Notes: generated by a model from the letters alone, not told the origin. Counted from the first letter of the stretch, positions 44,326 to 54,294 are shown. The stretch: 64,000 nt of DNA from Micrasema longulum (GCA_022494885.1 JAGVSM010001342.1:1-64000); one strand, 5' to 3'. Numbers and translations are program-made.

Positions 44326-45481
44326 TATCTCAGTTGGTATTTTTTTATCGCTGATTGCTTTCTGTATAACTACGTTAAATTTATAGTACTTTTTTGTTTA
44401 CAATACGTACTCTTGATATTTAGAAGAAAATAAAACTTGTGTTTTACTAGAAATGGAAATATCGGCCACGCGTATTAAAACATCAACAGGCTAAAGGCAA
44501 GGGGCCATCGGGTGTGAGACGCGGGAGCAGGAAGTTTCTACCCAGCCAGCACCTCTTGCTGCGCGCGTCATGAACGAGGACCCCGCCAATACCTACCTAC
44601 TTTTTAATAAAGCAGACAGAATAGTAGGTCATCTTATTGTTTGCACACTGTTCTGTTGCACAGTACCTACATATTTCTCTTTCATCCCAAATATCCCTCC
44701 CTCTTCCCCCTCCTTTACATCTGGCCGGTCGGAAATTCACCAATCAAAAACAAACAAAACGTAGCGCAGAAGGAAAGACAAAAGATTATTTCCCTCCAAA
44801 ATCATAAACACAATGCTGTGACGTCATTTATTTCAATTAAAAGCGTGTAGGGGGCTTTGTGCAATGACTTTTTGACGTGTGTTGGCTACCTATGATAAAA
44901 AAATGCGAGCAACGTACGTAAATCAAAAAGTTTACAAACTCCTGATTTCAGTAAAAACATTTATCGAAAACAAAAATCAATAGTCCCTGGAAGCATTTTA
45001 ACCTCTGAGTAATAATACGCCACCCGCTCATAGAGCCGCCGATACGGACAAAACCATTCAATGATTATCAATCTCGAAGTTAGCTACAGTTGACAGCAAT
45101 ACAACGGGCCGTAGGTCGTAGGACAAATCTGGAATCGTCCGTTACACGTTTGTTGTTAAACCAAAAACAGAACCAAAAATTTGGAAGGTTTTTTTGTATT
45201 CAATAGAGCGATAAGGCGTCTCCATAAGCGAGTAGCGAATTATTACTCAAATTTTTAACGCTGATCCGTATTATTAAATTATGTGTAAAATATGGTAAAA
45301 CTATTTTTTTTGTAATATAATATGTACCCAACGCATCAGCTGGGTTGAGTCACACCCTTTGGCCCATTTCACATGTGAAAATGCTAATGCTGATCCACTT
45401 AAATTAAGGTGGGTTTATTTTATATGTAATTTACAATTTTTTTATATATTTTTTTCGTTTTCTATCTTTAGTTTCTACTAG
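44326..45481. other. Unassigned; GC-richer patches
   Basis: 44460-44610 and 45000-45170 are relatively GC-rich with no recognised domain or repeat; they may be single-copy sequence. Confidence 0.35.
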
Positions 45482-45575
45482 CGGGTGAAAATTTTGCGAA
45501 AGAAAATCGAGTGAAGATTAGCACGCCTCATGGTGTTCTGGTTTGTGCGTTTACCTGATGACTAATCAATAAAAT
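45482..45575 (+). mobile_element. SINE-1 fragment
   Basis: GAAAATCGAGTGAAGATTAG, CACGCCTCATGG and GTGCGTTTACCTGATGAC match the end of the leader and the tRNA-like module. Confidence 0.45.
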
Positions 45576-45719
45576 ATTATTTTCTATGTAAAGGAAAAAA
45601 AAAAGTCTGCTGACAAGGCGGTTTCGCGGTCAAATGAGTTTCATTATTTTTCCCTTTATATTTTCTTTTCATGTTACTTCTTAAATAAAATTAAATGAAT
45701 AAAAAATCATTATTATACG

Positions 45720-46152
45720 ATAAAAGTCAATCCACCTGATGTTTTTTTATAGGGCCGGGTGGATTTTTGCCGTAGTGTGAGAAGGTTTTTGATGAATATA
45801 TGTTTGGTATGGTGAGCGGTAATAGCGGGGTAGTCCGCCGTCGTTCGGGTGAATATAAAAATATTTGAGCGAGTGTTTGTAGATCGCCTTGCTGTCACTT
45901 CCTGCTGTGCAGTCTGTGGGTGTGATACCCTACCGATACCACACCATACAGATCTATCTTGGTACGGGTTTACCTACATAGATAGATGCAATAAAAAACT
46001 TAAATTAGAAATTATACATAACACATTGTACTCGACTATTAGGGATTAAATTAAAAAATATTTTTAAATACACACAATGTATTTATATTATTTTTGCAGT
46101 GTAAATGTAATTTTTTTCTTAAAACGACAATAAAGATTATTATTATTATTCA
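45720..46152 (+). mobile_element. Unclassified LINE-like 3' end with (ATT)n tail
   Basis: The stretch ends AAAACGACAATAAAGATTAT and ATTATTATT (46135-46150), a poly-trinucleotide tail as in the RTE and L2 copies. Two overlapping opposite frames exist (45713-45898 minus, 45849-46049 plus), but neither shows a recognisable domain. Confidence 0.35.
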
Positions 46153-46335
46153 TGAAATCCAATTACCTAAAGGCAGAATGGTGAACGTTACACTATGTAT
46201 AGTGATGACTTATCCCGGCCGATGACCGCTCATAAGCTTTGTAAATGCCTAGACGTCTATATTCTCAACAGCATGTCTCCAGAAATCCAATACAAAACTA
46301 GTCTAAAAAAATTTAGACATCCGCAAAATATAGTT
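46153..46335. mobile_element. MITE-1 copy, decayed
   Basis: GGCAGAATGGTGAACGTTAC, CGATGACCGCTCATAAGC, TTTGTAAATGCCTAGACGTC and AATTTAGACATCCGC follow the MITE-1 interior-to-end order. Confidence 0.6.
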
Positions 46336-46339
46336 AAAT

Positions 46340-46650
46340 ACAATTCTTTTCTATGAAATAGAACCAGAACCCTGGACGGGATTTCAACTCGATGGCTACT
46401 CACAGGTAAATATTCTGAAAAGAGATAATCGAGTGGAAATTAGTCTTCGTAATCTAATGTTGAGTTTGTTTGTCTGTCATGCATGGTTATGGTGGAGATT
46501 TTCAGCGCGGTGTTTTATGGTATTTATCGGCGACTTAAGCGTAAGATTGACGACCTTAACAGATGATGATACGCTGCATTTTGTGTACCAATGCAGTATC
46601 TTATGCACCAACAGATACGGATAAGTTTATTGTGAAATATATGATGACCA
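46340..46650 (+). mobile_element. SINE-1 copy, near full length
   Basis: Leader GAAATAGAACCAGAACCCTG, GACGGGATTTCAACTCGATG, GCTACTCACAGGTAAA; degenerate tRNA-like module; then body GTGTACCAATGCAGTATCTT and ATGCACCAACAGATACGG. Confidence 0.6.
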
Positions 46651-46943
46651 CGGTAATTTACGACAATCTAGAAAATACCTCTTAAAGGAAAATGGTTATG
46701 AGAGTAAATTGTTTTTTTTTTAAATTTAGCCACTGCGTTACTTTGAAAAATAAATAAATTAAATACAAACAATTTGAATGTTGAAATAATGGTTTCCTTC
46801 GCAGCAATGGAGGCCGGAATAATGGTTTAAATCGAGGTCAAGTATTCTCATTTTAAAGACGAAAGCGCCAAAGAGCTTTCGGAATATGGGTTTCATATTT
46901 TTTTATTTCCATCTTGAAACAATACTTCATTGTTTTCTCTTCT

Positions 46944-47080
46944 CCTTTTGCTCTCCAGTGGGTGGTCGGTGGTCGGGGATATATCCACAGAAAGATGGAG
47001 ATTGTGCAAAGCGAAGGCGAGAACTTTCAATGTCACTTGAACTTCTAAAGAAAGAAAACAAAAACAATACGAATAATTGA
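46944..47080 (+). other. Candidate 3'-terminal exon
   Basis: A long pyrimidine tract (TTGTTTTCTCTTCTCC, TTTTGCTCTCCAG) ends in AG at 46959-46960. It is followed by an open frame to a TGA at 47078: VGGRWSGIYPQKDGDCAKRR, RELSMSLELLKKENKN. It looks like a splice acceptor and last exon and matches none of the repeats in the window. No homologue is recognised, and the frame may be chance. Confidence 0.2.
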
Positions 47081-47804
47081 CGAAGAAAATTAAAATTAAT
47101 TCACGGATTGAAACTTATTTTCACAGCGCAGCAGTTAAACTTAGGGTAGTTTAAGTATAAATTTTATTTGTTTTAAATTATTTATTGACTATTCTCAGAA
47201 TGGAATTCCATTGTAATGATGTAATAACTTATATTTACATATAGGTTATTAATTAAAAAATACTTAATACATAACTCGTTAAAAAAAATAAAATAATAGC
47301 ACTATGAATTCAGTCAATATTAGGTATTCAATTGAAATGTCAACTGGCCGAAATGTTCTAGAAATTAATAGTGCTAAAAACGGCCGCGTCAAGCGCCAAA
47401 TGTCCTGAAATATGACGCATGAAAGTAATTATGGTCTTATGTCAAAAGTACCATCTCAACGAAAAATAGCCATTAAGAAATAATGTTTGAAATACTGTTT
47501 TCCAAATCAAGAATCTTCAAATAATTTGTGTAATTTGCAAACCCGCACTGGGGTAAAGACATTCGACATGTAGTAAACTTATTTGAAAGAAAAAATAAGC
47601 TGGAATAATCGGCTAGTTTCTTGGCTCACCGCAGGTGCCGGGCGCGCTTTATAATAATAATATTTATGTTTAGATAAAAATACAAACGGTGGAAATAAAT
47701 AAAAATAAATAGTCATTATTTATTTGTTACAGTAAAACATTATTATGGTTGGTCAAATATAATAGTAAGCTGCGCATAATCGCTTCTATACACGGTTCTC
47801 CCCT
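47081..47804. other. Unassigned
   Basis: AT-rich; no gene or repeat recognised. Confidence 0.4.
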
Positions 47805-47915
47805 GGAATGTAGAGGAAGCGAGATCTGTATGCAAAGATAGGGTGATGTGGCGTTCTTTCCTCTCTGCCTACCCTTACGGGGAAACGGCGTGATGGTTTG
47901 CTGTTGTTGTTGTTG
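47805..47915 (+). mobile_element. RTE-A 3' end
   Basis: GTAGAGGAAGCGAGATCTGT, GATGTGGCGTTCTTTCC and CTGCCTACCCTTACGG, then GGGGAAACGGCGTGATGG and a TTGTTGTTGTTG tail. About 100 bp: a very short 5'-truncated copy. Confidence 0.7.
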
Positions 47916-48346
47916 GTATTTTTATCATGTTGTTAATATCCTACAATTCAGTTATTTTTTAATTGAAATAAATTATTTTAGGTGAAAAGCTGGAATTCAG
48001 ATCGAGCAACTGACGCATATTAGCTAAATCCGTTAAATGTATCTAAACATTTAATTGTGAAGCGACAATTCGCGTAGGTGGATAAAATCAATTAAGTTCA
48101 ATAAGCGTTAATTCTAAGTGACGCTAATTAGCCATAAATTATATTTCACGATTCCTTTAATTAATGAAATAAACATTTTGCATTAATAAACCGAGTTTGA
48201 GGAAGCCATTGAGGTCTTGATAATGTTCATATTACTGCGAAACATCTACATTTGGGATTGAAGGTGGGATAACAGGATTACCCAAAATTTGAAGATGTAG
48301 GTGCCTAATTTAATTTTATACGTTTCAATTTGAGATTTATTTATTT
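47916..48346. other. Unassigned
   Basis: CTTGATAAT and GAAAC at 48216-48243 are spaced like the hammerhead-like motifs, but no hairpin lies between them. Otherwise nothing recognised. Confidence 0.3.
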
Positions 48347-48477
48347 ATTTACGGACAAAGTCCATTATAAACATTACAATTAAAAGAAATTTTTACAAAG
48401 GAATAAAAAAATATAAGGAACAGAAATAAGCAGCAAAGACAGATGATAGATTTTTTAGATTAAGTAAAAAGCATAGG

Positions 48478-51384
48478 CTAACTATACAGATTCTTTAGCT
48501 GATTTGTAAAGAAAGACATCCTTACACCATAATAATCAAGATCTTGATGATCGTTCACCCGCCTGATCATTCTGGGCAAAGGCGACTGTGCACCATAATT
48601 GGTCCTGTAGTGACCGAGGAAAAGCATTTCATTATTTCTTAGTCTACGGGTGGGAACGTTAAAAAGAATCTTTTGCAAAATTTCAGGGGCATCAATGAGA
48701 CAGTTCATAATTTTATACATGCAGATTATATCTGCAATGCATCTGCGTTTTTCAAGACTTGATATGCTTAAAAACCTCTCCATATCAGAATATGAATAGT
48801 CTCCTCTTTCCAATCCCATCTTCCATGCAATTTTTCTTATAAAACGATGTTGAACTGATTCAAGGCGCTTGATATGAACAGCATAATGAGGGGACCAGAT
48901 TACAGATGCATATTCAAGAATAGGGCGAACTAAAGAGCAATAAAGTGTTTTAAGTGTAAGCATACTTTGGAAATCAGACGTAGTTCTATTAATAAAGCCT
49001 AAAATTTTTAAGGATCTGTTTACTATATTATCAAAGTGTTCCAGAAAAGTTAGTTTATTATCTAGGATCACTCCAAGATCTCTTATAGAGGTGACAATCG
49101 AAAGAACTTGGCCATTAAGTTTATAATCAAAAATAAAAGGATGTTTACATTTATGGTATGAAATAATTTTGCATTTATCGATGTTAAGTTCCATGTTATT
49201 AGTTTTGCACCAAGTATGAAATGCATTTATGTCTTCTTGGAGTCTGACACAGTCATCAATATTTTTAATTAGCTTAAGTATCTTGTTATCGTCAGCAAAA
49301 AGCCAGAATTTTGTAAAAGAAAAAACATTAGCAGCATCATTAACAAACAGATTAAATAGAAGAGGGGCCAAGTGGGCACCCTGTGGTACACCAGAAGTTA
49401 CTAGGAAGCTATTTGATATGAAGTTATTGATTTTTACACTTTGTTTTCTATGTGAGAGGTAGGATTTTAAAAACGATAAAAAGGGATCTCTAATGCCTAC
49501 AGCACGAAGTTTAGCACATAAAATGTTGTGATCAACTTTGTCAAAGGCCTTGGAGAAGTCTGTATACATTACATCAGCTTGAAGATTATTCTCGAACGCT
49601 GTAAAAATAGTATCAGTAAAAGAAAGCAAATTGGTCGTCGTTGATTTGGCTGTCCTAAATCCATGCTGCTCCTCAATCAGCACATTTTTAAATATAGGTG
49701 TTATTTTTTTTGTAATAATTGATGCGAATAGTTTAGGTACAGGAGATATCATTGAAATGGGTCTATAGTTAGTTACGTTAGATTTATCACCAGATTTGAA
49801 TATCGGTCTTATTATAGAAATTTTCCAAATATCAGGAAATACACTCGTTGTTAAAGACATATTAAACAGTAAAGACAGAGGCTTGGCAAGACTAGATTTA
49901 CAATTTGATAGTAGTATTTCAGGAATACCATCTGGACCAATACATTTACCATTACCAAGTTTACTTAGAGCGATTCTGACATCCTCAGCTGACACTTCAC
50001 AATTATTCAGGTCTACAGTATTAGTATAGCTAAATAAGGAATTAACATTGGAAGAATTATTAACATATACTGAAGAAAAATGCGTTGCAAAAAGATTAGC
50101 TATGTCGGTACCATTAGATGCGTGTTTATCTTTAAGAAACATACTTATTGGCAGATCGTTATTGAAACGCTTATTAGAAACAAAACTCCAAAACTTTTTG
50201 GGATTTATGGACAACATTGTTTCAGTTTCATTGATGTATGATCTATAACAATTGGATGATTCAGACTTCGCAAGTTCTCTTAGTTGAGAAAATTGTTGAT
50301 AAAATTTGAGATTCCCAGTTTGTTTATAAAGTTTGTGGATCCTTTTCTTTTTCAAAATCAGAGTCTTTAAATCAGAGCTAAACCATTTTGGAAACTTAGG
50401 TTGAATAAAATTTCCTTTTGGGATAAATTGTTCCATCCCAATTGCGACTTTATCATTAAATAAGATGACTGCATCATTTATATGAGAATTTCTTAGAATA
50501 CTGTTCCAATCAATTTCTGAAAGATATTGACTGAGGCCAGCATAATCACCATCTTTAAATTTAAGATATAATGAGTCATTAGGTTTGAGTAAGTTATTAG
50601 AAAATGAATGGCAAATATCTCCAGAAAGTGGAGGGTGATGTTTATCGACTGGTAATAATGGATCAATGGATTCAATGACAGTAGAATTAGAATTATTGCT
50701 AAAGATTATATCAAGGCAATAGTTTGAGCAGTTAAGTATAGAATTCAATTGGAACATGTTTAAATATGAGAAAATGTTAACAATTAGAGAAGCATTTACA
50801 GATATGGGGTTTGCCACATTAACGCCTTCATTGTCGTTGATCCAAGTTACTTTAGGCAAGTTATAGTCTCCGCAGATGAAAATAGAGTTAGAAACTACCG
50901 ATACTTTTTCCACCATGTCAGAATGGGATTTGTAAATATCAATTGACGATGTCGGAGGAATGTAGACACAACCAATTACAAGTTTTTTGTGACCAATTCT
51001 AACACACAAATATATTTGATCAGCTACACAGTTTGATGAATCAATTACATTACAAGATATTCTTTTGCTGACACAAATCATAACACCTCCTCCTCTCGTC
51101 TTGCCATAAGTTGTAGAACGATCGCATCTAAAAATATTGTAGTCAGTCAGCCCAAGTTCAGAAGATTCGATACTATCATTTAGCCATGTTTCGGTGAGAA
51201 AAATGATGTCATAGTGGCAGATAGCAATATTGCACATGAGAGAATTTAATTTAGTATTTACACCTCGTACATTTTGGTAGTAGTATGAAAATGAGTTAGA
51301 GGTTGCAACTGGACGATTTAGTTTTTGGCTAAAAAATCGATCTTTGATAATTCCTTGGCTTCGGAAGCTTTTCTCGCTGGACAA
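48478..51384 (-). CDS. ORF2: AP endonuclease and reverse transcriptase
   Basis: The open frame is 968 codons. The endonuclease domain (about 34-260) has QNVRG, the catalytic-type glutamate in FLTETWLND (E65), GGGVMICV, GDYNLP (D173) and DKHHP (D247, H249). A linker with AIALSKLGNGKCIGPDGIP-like sequence (about 470-488) leads into the RT: IIRPIFKSGDKSNVTNYRPI (525-543), EEQHGFR (571-577), motif A MYTDFSKAFD (D609), motif B SGVPQGAHLAPLLFNLF (664-680) and motif C LFADDN (695-700). A thumb and C-terminal region follow, with RLESVQHRFIRKIAWKMG. It nicks target DNA and reverse-transcribes the element RNA at the nick. Notably, the frame opens right after a TGA (51387-51385) with TTG, and the first ATG is codon 50, inside the endonuclease domain. 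The frame is -1 relative to ORF1 and overlaps it by 67 nt, so it is probably expressed by frameshift or reinitiation. Confidence 0.9.
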   Translation of the reverse strand: MSSEKSFRSQGIIKDRFFSQKLNRPVATSNSFSYYYQNVRGVNTKLNSLMCNIAICHYDIIFLTETWLNDSIESSELGLTDYNIFRCDRSTTYGKTRGGGVMICVSKRISCNVIDSSNCVADQIYLCVRIGHKKLVIGCVYIPPTSSIDIYKSHSDMVEKVSVVSNSIFICGDYNLPKVTWINDNEGVNVANPISVNASLIVNIFSYLNMFQLNSILNCSNYCLDIIFSNNSNSTVIESIDPLLPVDKHHPPLSGDICHSFSNNLLKPNDSLYLKFKDGDYAGLSQYLSEIDWNSILRNSHINDAVILFNDKVAIGMEQFIPKGNFIQPKFPKWFSSDLKTLILKKKRIHKLYKQTGNLKFYQQFSQLRELAKSESSNCYRSYINETETMLSINPKKFWSFVSNKRFNNDLPISMFLKDKHASNGTDIANLFATHFSSVYVNNSSNVNSLFSYTNTVDLNNCEVSAEDVRIALSKLGNGKCIGPDGIPEILLSNCKSSLAKPLSLLFNMSLTTSVFPDIWKISIIRPIFKSGDKSNVTNYRPISMISPVPKLFASIITKKITPIFKNVLIEEQHGFRTAKSTTTNLLSFTDTIFTAFENNLQADVMYTDFSKAFDKVDHNILCAKLRAVGIRDPFLSFLKSYLSHRKQSVKINNFISNSFLVTSGVPQGAHLAPLLFNLFVNDAANVFSFTKFWLFADDNKILKLIKNIDDCVRLQEDINAFHTWCKTNNMELNIDKCKIISYHKCKHPFIFDYKLNGQVLSIVTSIRDLGVILDNKLTFLEHFDNIVNRSLKILGFINRTTSDFQSMLTLKTLYCSLVRPILEYASVIWSPHYAVHIKRLESVQHRFIRKIAWKMGLERGDYSYSDMERFLSISSLEKRRCIADIICMYKIMNCLIDAPEILQKILFNVPTRRLRNNEMLFLGHYRTNYGAQSPLPRMIRRVNDHQDLDYYGVRMSFFTNQLKNLYS

Positions 51385-52685
51385 TCAGAAGACCCTGTTG
51401 GATGTGTGGCAGGTTTTCGGAAGAATGTACAAGTGGCGCACACTGGAGGCTTGTCTAGCTTCGAGCACGAATTTTTATTGTGTCCGGTTTTAGCACAATG
51501 GGAGCAAGTAGGAGCATCTGATGGGCATTTAGTGGCTATATGGCCATAAAGTTGGCAGTGGGCACATTTAAGATTGTCGATCCAGTCGCGCACCTTGTGG
51601 ATGTCCCAGTTATAAGCTAGTCTCGCCGAGGTTATTAGTGAGTGTCGGACTGCAGAGGGCACTCTGACAACATGTATGCAGTTACCAGAACGTGGACCAG
51701 ATTTGTGTGAAAATTTAATTTGGTCCATAAGCGAATCAAGCGGTAAGCCTGTGTCATCTTTAGTTTGGTTATGTATTGCAGTGACGATTTCTTCAAGGGG
51801 AAAATCTTGCGGCAGGTCATAAATTGCGACACGAGGACGTTTGTGCAGCGCGATTTTGGCAACGAGACCAGAATTGGTGAGTTCAGGCGCATTAGTAAGT
51901 TTTATTGCCTCATCCTTGGTACTCGGGTGGACTAGTACTCCACCATTCTTCATCTCACGTATACCAGTCACCGTGATCCCCAGTGAAGCTGGAGTAGCAG
52001 ATTTTTTCAGCAAGTCAAGTGTAGACTTGGACGACATTTGGGAATCTTTGGGATGCACTAGTACAGTAGGTCTGGCCGGAAGAGCAGGAGCATTATTTCT
52101 TGTGATTGGAGGATATTTATTTTGACTTTTCTTGGCGACAATAGAGCTCCACGTAATTTCATTTTCTAACGCTTTGGGAATATTATCACTTTTCTCATTT
52201 TTCGATGTCGATAATAATGCATTGTCGATTTTTTCCAAGAGGCATTTATTTTCTAATAATAGGGCTTCCAAAGTTTTTTCGAATACAGAAAATTTATTAT
52301 TGATTGATTGTAGAATATCAGATTTCATTTCAGATATTTTAATGTCAATTATAGACACAAATGTTTCTAATTTAGAGTCCATGATATTGAAGTTATTATT
52401 GTCTGTGATAGGAACGTTGGTATCAATAGAATCTATGGTAGACTTTGAAGTGACAGCTGTCAGTTTCGCGGTTTTTACATTTCTTGTGTTCTTCAGTGCC
52501 GAACATGCTGAATCAGCTTTACAAGTTATGCAGCACCAGGTTTCAAGTTGTATGGGCGTCATTCTTTTAAATTTTTGTAGATTAACACCTCCACAATTAT
52601 AATGAAAAGTGTTCAAGCACTTCAAACATTTTATAAGATCAACCTTGGGTACTACGTCAGTGCATTCTTTACATTTATCTGCCAT
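51318..52685 (-). CDS. ORF1: PHD-finger and zinc-knuckle RNA-binding protein
   Basis: 455 residues from the ATG at 52685, chosen because its context (ATTATGG, A at -3 and G at +4) is good; the upstream extension begins only with TTG. The N-terminus is a PHD-like zinc finger (about 5-56): CKEC, CLKC, HYNC, CCITC. The middle is low in complexity, then an esterase-free RRM-like region with RVAIYDLPQDFPLEEIVTAI and SGNCIHVVRVPSAVR. The C-terminus has two CCHC knuckles (CAHCQLYGHIATKC and CSHCAKTGHNKNSC) and a third Cys/His cluster (CATC...H...C). ORF1 proteins of this group bind element RNA and form the retrotransposition particle. The PHD finger may direct chromatin or self-association; that is inference. 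It ends TAA at 51318, five codons after a U UUU UUA heptamer. Confidence 0.85.
   Translation of the reverse strand: MADKCKECTDVVPKVDLIKCLKCLNTFHYNCGGVNLQKFKRMTPIQLETWCCITCKADSACSALKNTRNVKTAKLTAVTSKSTIDSIDTNVPITDNNNFNIMDSKLETFVSIIDIKISEMKSDILQSINNKFSVFEKTLEALLLENKCLLEKIDNALLSTSKNEKSDNIPKALENEITWSSIVAKKSQNKYPPITRNNAPALPARPTVLVHPKDSQMSSKSTLDLLKKSATPASLGITVTGIREMKNGGVLVHPSTKDEAIKLTNAPELTNSGLVAKIALHKRPRVAIYDLPQDFPLEEIVTAIHNQTKDDTGLPLDSLMDQIKFSHKSGPRSGNCIHVVRVPSAVRHSLITSARLAYNWDIHKVRDWIDNLKCAHCQLYGHIATKCPSDAPTCSHCAKTGHNKNSCSKLDKPPVCATCTFFRKPATHPTGSSDCPARKASEAKELSKIDFLAKN
51330..51336 (-). promoter_or_regulatory. Candidate -1 ribosomal frameshift site
   Basis: On the coding strand ORF1 reads GAT TTT TTA GCC AAA AAC TAA. 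The heptamer T TTT TTA is in the phase required for -1 slippage (X XXY YYZ). A shift gives AGC CAA AAA CTA AAT, which is the ORF2 frame, with the whole endonuclease downstream. No stem-loop or pseudoknot was identified by eye after it. Confidence 0.5.
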
Positions 52686-52860
52686 AATGTGTGTTGATTT
52701 AGACAAAAGTGAGACAATGGATAGTGGTTATGGTATTAAGGATCACTTTATATGATGAGAAATAATAGTGTTTATTTACCTTCCTGTAGGTAGGTTGATT
52801 ACAGGTTAGATTTTCGATATAAATATGCCGATGTCACTGTGATTTTTATATTTCACTTGT

Positions 52861-53191
52861 AACTTGAAGTGAATCCACTGTAAATAATATGTGAATCAGG
52901 TTATAATCAGCTATACTTAAAATTAAAATGATATTTTTATAGAGAGCGAGTAAGAGGTAGAAGTTGTCAGAAAACGGAAACGGAAAACCTTCGAGATGGA
53001 ATAAAATTATTTTAAATTACGAAAGATGTACTAAAATACAACTTTACTTTTCATTTAAATATAAATCTTAAGTTTAAGATGCCATTACAAAGTCTACTTA
53101 GATAATAAAATAAGAAATCTGATGCATAGTTAAAAAATGCACGCCTACCTACCAAGCAGTAAACAATATAAATGGAATTGTATATAATGTT
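52861..53191. other. Unassigned
   Basis: Flank upstream of the intact LINE; nothing recognised. Confidence 0.4.
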
Positions 53192-53315
53192 AACAATATT
53201 TTGAGTTTGCCCAAATTTTAGTAGACAAGGACTGGATTTAACTCCCTAGAAAGCTGTTAATATTAACATATTACAACAGGGATGAAGAACATTTTAGAGA
53301 AGGTAATATAGATAA
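53192..53315. mobile_element. MITE-1 copy, left part (interrupted)
   Basis: AACAATATTTTGAGTTTGCC, CTGTTAATATTAACATATTA and AGAGAAGGTAATATAGA. The copy breaks off here and resumes as AGTCTAGACATCTACAGGGC at 53868, so the intervening DNA is an insertion. Confidence 0.7.
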
Positions 53316-53867
53316 ATTATCTGTTTAGTTTTTTATTGTTTACTTTTTAGCACGAACACTTTACAAATTTACTATTATGCTCAATGTTTGTTTTTGTAAA
53401 TTTATTGATAATTTTAAGTTGCCAGAATGACGATTAGTAATCTAGCTTCAATAGGTAAATGTTATCCACTATCAACTATTAAATATCCAAATTTAGTAAA
53501 TGAGGTCTAGAATTCCAACAGTCCATGCGCTCAGTAGCTGCAAAACTTGTTGTTATTTAACTTCTATTTTTATAAATTTGTTTATTATATATTTTTTTAA
53601 ATATCACTAAATCTCTAAACTTTATTGTCAAAATAAAAAATGTAAATAGGGGCTAGATTTCTTATTGTCTATGCGCTCTGTAGCTGCAAGACGTGCTGTA
53701 ATCTAGCTCCTGTATATCATAATTGGAGACGAGGAACAAGAATCTCAACCGTCTATGCGCTCTGTAGCTGCAAGACGTGGTGGGCTATTTATTTATTGTA
53801 GAGCGCTCTTGAGGTGTTTTTTACAAAAACGGCGCTATATAAATTATCCAAATATATATATATAAAA
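53316..53867 (+). mobile_element. L2-like LINE 3' end inserted in MITE-1
   Basis: The 3' end TAGAGCGCTCTTGAGGTG, AAAACGGCGCTATATAAAT and an (AT)n tail (53852-53866) match the L2-like LINEs at 16060 and 27217. Upstream are three copies of a motif built on TCTATGCGCTCTGTAGCTGC plus AAGACGTG (about 53520, 53670 and 53745). No coding remnant. Confidence 0.65.
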
Positions 53868-54140
53868 GTCTAGACATCTACAGGGCTTATGACCTGTCAT
53901 TGGCTGGTTTAAGTGGCCACTTTACACACTGTGTAACATTCACCATTCTGCCCATATTTGAACATCTATATTCCTGCAATTCTTTTATCTGTTGAAATTT
54001 TTGAAGTTAAAGAGCCAAAACCTTTATTTATGCGGGTGAGATGACAGGTGACAATGACAGGTCATAAGCCCTGTAGATGCCTAGACTTCTATATTACCTT
54101 CTCTAAAATGTTCTTCGTCTCTGTTGTAATATGTTAGTAT
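53868..54140. mobile_element. MITE-1, right part plus a second partial copy
   Basis: CAGGGCTTATGACCTGTCAT, GGCCACTTTACACACTGTG and CACCATTCTGCCCATATTTG continue the copy at 53192. From about 54040 an opposite-sense partial copy follows (GACAGGTCATAAGCCCTGTA, CTTCTCTAAAATGTTCTTCG). Confidence 0.7.
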
Positions 54141-54294
54141 ATTATGTTGTTTATGTAGGTAGCCATGTTTTATATCATGAATATGTATACAGAAACCGTA
54201 CGGGCGTAAAAATTATTATAAAAAAAATGTACGTGACGTCGTAACACTTCAAGATAAATTATTATAAATTAAAAAACGGTGTTTTCAATGTTAG

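Larger units (their letters stand above)
48347..52860 (-). mobile_element. Intact CR1-group non-LTR retrotransposon
   Basis: A 4.2-kb coding unit on the minus strand with two long ORFs, a 3' UTR of about 130 bp and an (AAAT)n tail at 48347-48352 onward (TTTATTTATTTATTTACGG on the plus strand). A PHD-type ORF1 plus AP-endonuclease/RT ORF2 without RNase H is typical of the CR1/Jockey group; the clade (Daphne, Kiri or CR1 proper) is not decided. Lack of any stop or frameshift in 1400 codons suggests a recent insertion. The 5' end is uncertain (placed near 52860), and no target-site duplication could be found, as is common in this group. Confidence 0.85.

Noticed and set aside
48216..48243. Further hammerhead-like motif near the LINE 3' end
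   Set aside because: The boxes are loosely present, but the bases between them do not form a hairpin.
49229..52602. Plus-strand frames of 66-156 codons across the intact LINE
   Set aside because: They are antisense shadows of the two minus-strand ORFs, which have clear domains.
52686..52706. ORF1 start seven codons upstream at 52706
   Set aside because: That codon is TTG; the first ATG, in good context, is at 52685.
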